From: Gloeopeniophorella convolvens
Lineage: Eukaryota > Basidiomycota > Agaricomycetes > Russulales
Assembly: GCA_022496205.1 (NCBI GenBank)
Contig: WTXD01000305.1
Coordinates: 1-12,852 of the forward strand
Direction: 5' to 3'
Length of the DNA stretch: 12,852 nt
Shown: positions 1-6,384 of the stretch, one piece after another
How the letters are laid out: each line of letters starts with the position of its first letter
Position numbering within the stretch: position 1 is the first letter of the stretch
Notes under the pieces: model-generated
The model's database searches: none
What the model was told of the DNA's origin: nothing
What the model saw: the letters and a program-made list of their open reading frames with translations, nothing else
Made by a program: the position numbers and the translations under genes

Positions 1-1250
1 AAGACTCGCTCTTGTTCACTCCGAGGGTACCACATTACCGGTGCTCTATACCCAGAAAGACTCGTTACAAGATCGGATACCTCGTGTCCGACGTTCACTA
101 GTCACTGTTGACACGTCGACAGTCGATTCGGCCTGAGGCCGAGGACTTGCTAGTCATTCCTGTGAACGGCATCACCACTCAGCAGTACGGTTTGACGCCT
201 CTAACACTGGTCGTTAACAATGCTTCAATTTCTCGAAATCTTCAAGGCTCGGTGTGCTGCCTTCCTTGTGATCATAAACTCTGCCACGTTCAGGCTATCG
301 CCATCAATCATGCTGCGCTTCCATGGTGGTGGACCACGTTTCCAAGCGCATGATAGTCTTCACTCACCTTTCCGCATGCGGCTGTACTATTGTGATCCCG
401 GAATGCTGATACCCCGGATCAATGACAGAGTGTGCCTTCGCACAGGCTAGGCCCGGGAAGCTGGACTACCCTCAAATCTATGCATTTGACGTCGAAATTG
501 TGCTTCACCGCGCATCGCCCCCATAGGTCTGCCGTTAGACGGTCCTCCCTGAGATGCGTCCTCCGGTGCGCTTTCCTCCCCCAAGTGTGCTCAAGCCATT
601 CGCCTACGGCGTTTTCGCGGGTTGCTCATTTGACTACGGTTTTGCAGGGCACCGATTTAAGGCCCGTAGATCGCCATGGTCACCTAGGGATTTCTTAGGA
701 GGCCCTTCAAATGTCGTCGTTCTAGAGCATCGATAATTCATCCTGTCCACGAGCATCTGCAGCAGAGAGATCTTCCACTCAGCCAGCCATGTAGTTGTGG
801 CCAGACGAAGATCACACGTGCCACGGACGTTCACGGCTAAGCGGCGGATTCTGCAACTGTCTTTTCGTTCACTAGTGCTGGGGTGCGTGGTAATGGATGA
901 TGAAGGTCGATCCATCTGACTATGATAGGAAAACTCAGTCCTTGGGCCGTCAAAAGGAGCTTTGTGCCAACTCCTTCTTCCGGGTTCGCCACATCGTTTC
1001 CTCGGATCGGCGTCCATGTACATCATGGCGCTGGTCCGACCTGGCAATTTCTCTTTTTCGGTACCATCCTATATACGTCATCTTGATGCAGCGAAAACAC
1101 CCTTGCCCCATAACTCAGCGGCTCTCGAAATACTTCGCTATCTATCTCTGTGCTGATCTCTCCGACTCATCTCGTCCAATGCCACGAATCAATCTTGAAC
1201 AGGTATCCTCAGACAGTGCAGTATACCCGTCCGGTATAAGAAGGGATCAC
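1..1250. other. Gene-poor left flank with weak coding-like fragments
   Basis: No gene can be supported here. Two weak fragments are worth recording. On the plus strand, 422-523 opens with ATG and reads 33 codons (including LDYPQIYAFDVEIVLHRA) to a TAG. It has good codon texture but no homologue that I recognise and no clear splice partner. On the minus strand, an ORF with ATG at 1026 runs to 634 (130 aa). Its middle (RLAVNVRGTCDLRL, then WLAEWKISLLQMLVDRM) has a faint leucine-rich, helix-like look, but the ends are low complexity. Both could be exons of decayed genes. Stops are frequent in the other frames, and no tRNA or rRNA was seen. Confidence 0.5.
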
Positions 1251-1281
1251 TAAAATGCTCAATACCCCATACTTCTCCAAC

Positions 1282-1707
1282 ATGTCTCACGTCCTCAAGC
1301 GTTCAATCTCCCGCTGTACCTGGGCCGCCTCCCACTTCTATTCGAAATCTCCCCCGACGCGCGCATATATCGAGGAGAGGCTGAAAGCTTTCTGCGCGGA
1401 CCATGGCCTCGATACTCAAGGCGCGGAGATTGCAGAGATAACGTAGGTCGTTTCCTGGAATGGCACACAGATATTCCTGAAGCTATTTCCCATCGTTAGA
1501 TCCACTGGCCATTCTGGGGGTACCCAACCGAGCGAGCCATTCCATATCGTGTTCCGAGCCCAAACAAAGGACGGAAAGCTCATTACTACGGTTAACCCAC
1601 ATACGAAGAAGGATACTACCTCGTGGCATTGCTACATCGCGAAGGACAAGGAAGACCTCGACGCCAGGGTGCTGGCATACTACAACGACACGAACGCCTC
1701 TAAATGA
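1282..1707 (+). CDS. Small unrecognised protein, 2 exons (duplicated gene, copy 1)
   Basis: The model is exon 1 at 1282-1442, a 57-nt intron at 1443-1499 (donor GTAGGT, possible branch CTGA near 1478, acceptor TTAG), and exon 2 at 1500-1707, giving 122 aa. I do not recognise the family. The protein starts MSHVLKRS, has a basic amphipathic stretch with TRAYIEERLKAFCADHGLD (about residues 26-44), a Gly/Pro turn (GHSGGTQPSEP), a strand-like FHIVFRAQTKDGK, and ends AYYNDTNASK. There is no signal peptide or membrane segment. An upstream in-frame ATG at 1255 would add nine residues. I chose 1282 because only that ATG is kept in copy 2. Exon 2 differs from copy 2 at 22 of 208 bases, 13 of them silent, which suggests that the reading frame has been under selection. 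The alternative is a pseudogene whose 57-nt segment is coding with a TAG at 1444-1446. The two readings are compared in the findings. Confidence 0.5.
1443..1499 (+). other. 57-nt intron, or coding segment with in-frame TAG (copy 1)
   Basis: The segment begins GTAGGT and ends GTTAG, so it fits a short basidiomycete intron. It is also exactly 19 codons long and, apart from one TAG at its start, reads in the frame of both flanking exons as VVSWNGTQIFLKLFPIV, which looks like protein. Copy 2 (3704-3760) differs at a single base, which is silent in that read-through frame. Splicing remains the simplest reading because donor, branch and acceptor are all plausible. Intron retention or decay cannot be excluded from sequence alone. 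Confidence 0.55.
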
Positions 1708-1842
1708 TGTGCAGCAGTACGCTCGCTACTGGTCCTTCCGTTATCCGCTCTGACTTGACTACCAAGTGCCAAGGTAGCCATCATGGCTTCCGATTCCGCA
1801 TCCCTAGGTCCTTGAGTATTGTAGTGAATGTAACATAGTTGA

Positions 1843-2100
1843 GATCGTCGCGTGTACCAATGAATGTCATATCAGAAAACCACGTTGAATGCTACCAAGG
1901 CGAGTACTTCGCCAGTCTGCGTGTCATGTGGCATCACGCGTCATGATTCGCTTGCAGACAATGCTCGTCGACAACTCGTCAACATCCTCGGGAAACATCG
2001 GGGATCGTCGCGTAGGGTAGTGATGTCAGAGCAGACTGGCAATGCGAGCACTTCGCCAGTCGTCGCGTCGGCGTCATGGTTCACTCACAGACAATGGTGG
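1843..2100. repeat. Internal diverged tandem repeat, period about 160 bp
   Basis: Two units inside copy 1 line up. Unit A starts GATCGTCGCGTGTACC at about 1843. Unit B starts GATCGTCGCGTAGGG at about 2007. Both contain ATGTCA, then an ACTTCGCCAGTC block, then a CATG..TTC..CT stretch, then CAGACAATG (about 1955 and 2088). The same two-unit structure is present in copy 2 (about 4081-4330), so the internal duplication came before the segmental duplication. On the minus strand the repeated unit spans the putative exon-intron junction of the mini-gene described here. Confidence 0.6.
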
Positions 2101-2200
2101 CCATCTGTAACGGGTATTCCAGCTTTACCGTGAGTCTCTGGGAAGCATACATGGGCCAAAAGCGGTGGGCGGCGTCCGAATGGTCAGGCTTTCCCGCCAT
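1941..2200 (-). CDS. Possible 68-aa spliced mini-gene, antisense in copy 1
   Basis: On the minus strand an ATG at 2200 opens a 37-codon exon (2200-2089) beginning MAGKPDHSDAAHRFWPMY and ending KLEYPLQMATIV. The frame closes at GTGAGTGAACC, a strong donor. A 53-nt intron (2088-2036) ends in GCCAG, and exon 2 (2035-1941) stays in frame to TGA, for 68 aa in total. The donor is kept in copy 2 as GTAAGT. The protein is not recognised. Against the gene, copy 2 is broken by a small deletion, and a plus-strand ORF covers part of the same bases. The model could be the surviving 3' or middle part of a larger lost gene. Confidence 0.25.
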
Positions 2201-2276
2201 ATCCCATGCCAGTAGCGGAGAATCGAGAACAGTTTACACAGGCCGGTACAAAACGTGCGAGTGACAGGTGGGTGCC

Positions 2277-2966
2277 TAGTCTCCGTTGTCGTGTTTAAAC
2301 ATGTTTACATGAGGCCAATCGACATGCTCGTGCAGACGTTGTGGCGCCCCGCGCCCGACCCCAGGCAGCGGCACCCGGTAAGCAGCTTCATTCTCACCGC
2401 GATGGGGACCGCAGGTGCAGGGCGGACGTCCGTGGCCGTGAGCCGCAGAGGGGCGATCTCGTGCGGGATCCCTGCACCGCCTGGCGAGAGGATTGAGAAG
2501 GAGCGCGGGAGCCTCCTGGCCCCTTAACTCTCTCTTTCTTCTCGCCAGGTAGGTCCCCGCTCCCTTTCGTCCCGCGAACCCGCGCTGAACTCTCTCTTCC
2601 TTCTCGCCAGGCCTTATTTTCGCGCTACCCTCCTTTTTTCTTCGTGGTCGACTCTTCCCTATTCTGTTTAGCATCCTTTTTCCTTTGTTTCGCGCTCGTG
2701 ACTTGTTTCGGTGTATTGCTCCTGTATAATCATGTTGGTTGCGCTGCCTGTACTCGCCTTGTACAATACGCGGCTGGACTCGTGCCCGGCGGCCGTGCTA
2801 ATCCAGTTTCGGGGCCGCGTGCGGATTTGCGCGCGCCGCCGTTTCATGCACGCTATTTGCACGCTATACTCCTCGTTCGAATCGTGTCCGACACGTTCCT
2901 TTGTCGGTATGTCGATTGGCTGACCTTATGCCGATCGCGGAAGACAGTCGTTCCGCGATGGATATA
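2277..2966 (+). promoter_or_regulatory. Inter-copy spacer with pyrimidine-rich, promoter-like tract
   Basis: This sequence is unique in the window and lies between the two duplicated segments, upstream of the copy 2 gene. From about 2523 to 2720 the plus strand is strongly C/T-rich, as fungal promoters and leaders often are. A 24-nt element at 2526-2549 recurs at 2588-2611 with one mismatch. A related sequence containing CTCTCGCCAGG lies inverted near 2479-2490. A plus-strand stretch from about 2644 would encode a very hydrophobic peptide (SLFCLASFFLCFALV) but lacks an ATG. I see no gene here. A promoter role is inferred from composition and position only. Confidence 0.35.
2526..2611 (+). repeat. 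Pair of 24-nt CT-rich direct repeats ending in CGCCAGG
   Basis: The elements at 2526-2549 and 2588-2611 match at 23 of 24 positions (the difference is T/C in the CTTTCTTC versus CTTCCTTC part) with a period of 62 nt. Both have the form of a polypyrimidine tract followed by GCCAG, like a splice acceptor. The first is followed directly by GTAGGT, which looks like a donor. No coding exon joins them. Confidence 0.6.
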
Positions 2967-3085
2967 GGCTCAACACCCCATACATACCTCTGCAACATGT
3001 CTCACGTCCTCAAGCGTTCACTTATCTCCCTAGTCTCCGTTGCTGACATTATCACGATCCCAGAAGACAGTCGTTCTGGTATGCA
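2920..3085 (+). repeat. Imperfect direct repeat flanking the MSHVLKRS exon start
   Basis: The stretch at about 2919-2958 and the one at about 3041-3081 share the order GCTGAC, TTAT, CGATC and GAAGACAGTCGTTC, spaced 121 bp apart. They lie in the same frame and read ADLMPIAEDSRSAM and ADIITIPEDSRSGM. The repeat brackets the start of the copy 2 gene and points to a local tandem duplication at the edge of the insertion. Confidence 0.6.
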
Positions 3086-3968
3086 TTGGAGCGCAATTGC
3101 AAATTGCGTTCCGCTCTCTGACTTCCGGCCGGGCCGCCCGCCCCGATCCCTTCCCGATGCTCCCGCTCACTCCCACGGGCCACTACCGTCTCATTGGACC
3201 GCATTCTCTAGTGCTTGCAACCAGAAATTGGCCCCAAGTTCCGCCTCCACTCAATTGCGATGTGTAACAAGAATACGCAACTGCAAGTGCAGTTATGATG
3301 GGCATGTCGTCACTTTATGTATGTTTCTATTGCATCCGTCCATTCAAGCCCCGGTTTCCGAAACTATGTACGATTGCCCCTATGTAAATGCACTCAAATA
3401 TTCCTATAACCTTGCAGTATGCATTGTGGTAAGTGCATGCCTTGAATATCAGAGTTTACACCTTTCGCGTTACCGTTTTACCCTCTGCGCTCCCTTTATC
3501 TGCTCTCTCTCACTTGATTTCGTGCCACGCTACTGCACGTCCTCGTTTCAAGACTACCCGAACTTCACCACCCGCTGCGTCTGGGCCGCCTCCCACTTCT
3601 ATTCGAAATCTCTCTCGACACGCGCATACATTGAGGAGAGGCTGAGAGCTTTCTGCGCGGACCATGGCCTTGATGCTCAAGGTGCGGAGATTGCAGAGAT
3701 AACGTAGGTCGTTTCCTGGAATGGCACACAGATATTCCTGAAGCTATTTCCCATTGTTAGGTCCACTGGCCATTCTGGGGGTACCCAACCGAGCGAGCCA
3801 TTCCATATCGTGTTCCGAGCCCAAACAAAAGACGGAAAGCTTTTTACCACAGTTAACCCACATACCAAGAAGCCTACCCACTCGTGGCACTGCTACATCG
3901 CGAAGGACAAAGCAGACCTAAACGCCAGAGCGCTGGCATATTACAACGGCACGAACGCCTCCAAATGA
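2997..3968 (+). CDS. Copy 2 of the small gene, enlarged by an in-frame insertion
   Basis: The start MSHVLKRS (2997-3020) and the C-terminal parts match copy 1, but 182 extra codons without a stop lie between residue 8 and the conserved CVWAASHFYSKS. Joining 2997-3703 to 3761-3968 over the 57-nt segment gives 304 aa against 122 aa in copy 1. The inserted residues have no domain that I recognise and look like translated non-coding DNA. The conserved C-terminal half is intact, with seven amino-acid changes in exon 2. The reading frame also extends upstream to an ATG at 2928. Possible states are a real chimeric protein, a pseudogene whose insertion happens to be open, or a gene in which the insertion is spliced out; no good donor sits at its left edge. 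Confidence 0.35.
3021..3567 (+). other. 546-bp insertion in copy 2, stop-free in the host frame
   Basis: Comparison with copy 1, where GTTCA is followed by ATCTCCCGCTG, shows that copy 2 has extra sequence between CGTTCA (ending 3020) and ACTTCA (ending 3567). TTCA at both edges may be a 4-bp duplication or chance. No terminal inverted repeat, poly-A tail or integrase-like coding was seen. Part of the insert (about 3041-3085, with GAAGACAGTCGTTC) resembles the DNA just upstream of the gene (about 2920-2958), so at least some of it is a copy of local flanking sequence. Confidence 0.7.
3704..3760 (+). other. 57-nt intron, or coding segment with in-frame TAG (copy 2)
   Basis: This is the counterpart of 1443-1499 with the same donor GTAGGT, acceptor GTTAG and length. 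It differs by one base (T for C, five bases before the final G). The in-frame TAG is present in both copies, so it came before the duplication. Confidence 0.55.
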
Positions 3969-4167
3969 TGTACAGCAGTACGCTCGCTATTGCTCCTTCC
4001 GTTGTTCATTCTGGCTTGGACACCAAGATGCCATCAGGTCCCTAGGTCCCCGAGTATTGTACCAAATGTAATGTAGCAGAGATCGTCGCGTGTGCCGATT
4101 TATGTCAGATTATCACCATATTGAACGCAGACAATGCGGAGCACTTTGCCATTCTGCGCATCATGTA

Positions 4168-4423
4168 TCATGTTTCGCTAGCAGACAATGCTCGTCAATA
4201 ACTCATCAGCGTCCTCGGGAAACATCAGAGATCGTCGCGTAGGGTAGTAATGTCAGAGCAGACTGGCAATGCGAATACTACCACAGTTGTCGCGTCCACG
4301 TCATGGTTCACTTACAGACAGTGGCGGCCATCTGTAACGGGTATTCCAGCTTCACCGTCTCTGGGAAGCGTACACGGGCCAAAAGCGGTGGGCGGCGTCC
4401 GAATGGTCAGGCTTTTCCGCCAT
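4168..4423 (-). pseudogene. Broken copy of the antisense 68-aa mini-gene
   Basis: This corresponds to 1941-2200. The minus-strand ATG at 4423 is kept and the first 22 or so codons (KPDHSDAAHRFWPVYASQR) match. A deletion of about four bases relative to copy 1 then shifts the frame into TGA. A TAG also lies just upstream of the ATG where copy 1 has TGG. The donor is present as GTAAGT. If the copy 1 model is a true gene, this copy is dead. Confidence 0.25.
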
Positions 4424-4499
4424 ATCCTATGTCAGTAGCGGAGAATCGAGAACAGTTTACGCAGGCCGGTACAAAACGTGCGAGTGACAGGTGGGTGCC

Positions 4500-5269
4500 G
4501 ATGACGATGACGAACATCGCCTTGCACTGGGCACCCGCGCGGTCACAAACACCCATTGGCAGTACCCAGTAGATAATCAAATGCAGATGATGCAAACAAT
4601 TGCGCGTTCGAGTACTCGAACCACAATGCTGTTCTGAAGCTCATGGTGCGGGCCTGTAAGACACTCACCAATCTCCCATTTCCTGTGAGAACTAGCATCA
4701 TAATCAATCAAAAGTATTCATTTAACGCCCTTAAACCAGTCGTCGTCCAACAACTGCGACGAGGTAGGCCTTCGCGACGTATCAATCGCGAGACACCTGC
4801 GTAGAGAAGCACCAGTGGCGAGAATGTCCTTCCTTCTCTTCTAGCGTAGTGCGATTGCGCAATCCGTCCTCGATACTTTCCGGTTATGTCGGCGTCTCGG
4901 GCTGTGTGCCAAGGAGGTGACTCGGCCTGCCTCGTTCTTGATCTAAAAATAGATCAGCTTGCTTCTCGATGAGCGAGACATTTTCGCGTCAACAAGGAAT
5001 AGCTTGACGTCTGTTGTACTTGGCGTCTGCAGCACTCCCACTGATGAGAGCTCTCGGCACCACCGTTTGTGATTCGCAATTCTATCGGTGCATAGATGGG
5101 AGGGGCCAAGAGACCCAAGACAGTGCGCAGCAATCCTGGGATATGAGACGAGAATCACTCCCATGCTGCATCCGGACCAGCGGTATGAACGTCTCACACG
5201 TCCTGCTGACCCAGAAAGATGAACGAAAAGATAATCTCATGGGTAGCATTGGTCAGATAGGGGCCCCGA
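4500..5269. other. Intergenic stretch with small palindromes, no supported gene
   Basis: The plus strand has frequent stops. An ATG at 5044 continues an open frame to 5457, but its composition is poor and it overlaps the better spliced model at 5270-5612 in another frame. A minus-strand ORF (about 5160-4943) includes LQTPSTTDVKLFLVDAK but has no supporting context. Two perfect palindromic sites occur: GTTCGAGTACTCGAAC near 4605-4620, and TGATCTA-AAAA-TAGATCA near 4939-4956. The former resembles a T-arm, but no tRNA fold surrounds it. Confidence 0.4.
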
Positions 5270-5612
5270 ATGACGACATTTCACTCACGTTGTCAAGTGG
5301 CGATACTCCTCGTGTTCGCTATTCTTGTAATCTCCGCAACATTCAAGGTGACACGTATACAATCGACGGTACGTTGGCTTCCAGGTTCGGGATTGGGGCC
5401 ATGACTGACGCCAAGCCAGTTGTACATAGGATTCGACTTGAAGCGAACAGTCCTTAGACGTTGGGTTGCAAGGTATTTTCCCGCCGGATGGCAAGCACGA
5501 GTTGCAGAGAGTTTGGAAAGGTAACGCACGGGTACTTACGGGGTACGCAAGGAAGGTGCTGGCGCACGAGTCGGGGTATGATGAATGTTACGTCATCTAT
5601 AAACGCTGGTAG
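5270..5612 (+). CDS. Putative 86-aa protein with hydrophobic N-terminus, 2 exons
   Basis: Exon 1 (5270-5368) encodes 33 residues with a clear hydrophobic core, QVAILLVFAILVISATF, directly after a short polar start (MTTFHSRC). This is a signal peptide or a single membrane anchor. The donor is GTACGT at 5369. The best in-frame acceptor is GAACAG ending at 5450, with a CTGAC branch-like site at 5404-5408, giving an 82-nt intron in phase 0. Exon 2 (5451-5612) encodes 53 residues including GIFPPDGKHELQRVWKGNAR and ends YVIYKRW. The exon 2 frame has good codon texture, and the splice joins the two good frames without a stop. An alternative acceptor at 5429 sits better relative to the branch site but leads to a stop. 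The family is not recognised. If real, it is a small secreted or membrane-anchored protein. Confidence 0.4.
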
Positions 5613-6384
5613 TTGTTATCGTGGGCTAATTGGGTTCAACTGAGCACATGCGGGGAGATTTCTGTTACATACATACAGAGATGAATCCAACACTTCAAGC
5701 CCAACAAGAAGCAGGACGGACGATGGCCACCGTTCCAGAGTATCGCACGGACGAACGGGCGTTGCACAAGAACGGAAAGCAGGCAACGCTCTGATTGTGT
5801 GGCGTAGGCATGGAAGTCTGTTCAGAGGACAACAGGCGGCAGATTGCCGCGTTCACAGCGAAGCTTAGGTTTCAAGGCGGTGCTGTGTCTTCTGGACATT
5901 CGGTTGTCCAGTCAATAAAGAAGACCTTACGTTGAAGGTCTGCTTGGTACGAAGGCTGAGATCCCCCTTCTTGACACTGGGATGCAGTAGTTTTGTGTAC
6001 GGATAGGATGTGGAGAGACCTGCGGTTCTTGCAGCGTGGTTTGGAAAGGCGAGAGGATGATTGATGATCAGAGAGAAGAGGCGGACCGTTCTGTTCCGGG
6101 ATAAGATGGGGCGTTCCAAAAAGGGCGGCCTCCCTCTCGCAGCGGACAGTTCAAAAGTGAGCCGCCGCCCGCCCTCGATAACACCGCAGGCCACGTAGAG
6201 CCTCGAGGGGGTTCACAGTCAACACCATCGTGTCCCAGCACTGCGATAGCGGTGGCGGCTTGCAGGAGAAGTTCGACCGGAGCCCCAGGTGAGCCCTGCA
6301 TTCATCGGCGTCTTTAGGGTAACGAGGACTGATGGCCGTACTACCAAATGCGAATAGCAAAGCGCGTGTTTTAACGAACAGACA
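5613..6384. other. Intergenic region and likely promoter of the 722-aa gene
   Basis: No gene is supported. Minus-strand ORFs at 5865-6450 overlap one another in several frames and have low-complexity, Arg/Gly-rich translations, as expected of GC-rich non-coding DNA. Two neighbouring short inverted repeats are present: CTGGACA-TTCGGT-TGTCCAG at 5892-5911 and GACCTT-ACGTTG-AAGGTC at 5923-5940. The last 100 bp before the ATG at 6385 are A/C-rich and likely hold the leader. No clear TATA box was seen. Confidence 0.45.

Larger units (their letters stand above)
1257..2276 (+). repeat. Tandem segmental duplication, copy 1
   Basis: This segment of about 1.02 kb aligns colinearly with 2967-4499. Homology starts at GCTCAATACCCCATAC (GCTCAACACCCCATAC in copy 2) and ends at GACAGGTGGGTGCC in both copies. 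It contains a small plus-strand gene, its 3' flank, and a stretch with minus-strand coding texture. Differences are mostly substitutions. Copy 2 lacks a block of about 36 bp in the 3' flank of the gene (the stretch around 1765-1800) and has a 546-bp insertion near the 5' end of the gene. No terminal repeats or target-site duplication mark the boundaries, so this looks like a local duplication and not a transposon. Confidence 0.9.
2967..4499 (+). repeat. Tandem segmental duplication, copy 2
   Basis: This is the direct-orientation counterpart of 1257-2276. It is longer because of the 546-bp net insertion near the 5' end of its gene (about 3021-3567) and shorter by about 36 bp in the gene's 3' flank. 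The gene's exon 2, the 57-nt segment, the AGTAATGTCAGAGCAGACTG block and the GACAGGTGGGTGCC end are all retained. After 4499 the two flanks share no similarity. Confidence 0.9.

Noticed and set aside
2872..2890. CGTTCGAATCGTG resembling a tRNA B box
   Set aside because: No pairing T-stem and no A box at suitable distance, and it lies within the promoter-like spacer.
2644..2967. Hydrophobic plus-strand ORF that looks like a signal peptide
   Set aside because: It has no ATG before the hydrophobic stretch, and the composition reflects the C/T-rich tract.
2275..3042. 14-base match CCTAGTCTCCGTTG at 2275-2288 and 3029-3042, close to duplication and insertion edges
   Set aside because: A 14-base match is within chance expectation for a window of this size and does not extend on either side.
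4604..4622. GGTTCGAGTACTCGAAC-like sequence resembling a tRNA T-arm (minus strand)
   Set aside because: It is a simple palindrome. The neighbouring bases do not form a T-stem, anticodon arm or acceptor stem.
5044..5457. Plus-strand ORF of about 137 codons
   Set aside because: It overlaps the spliced 86-aa model in another frame, lacks motifs, and its first half has poor codon texture. It remains a competitor of low probability.
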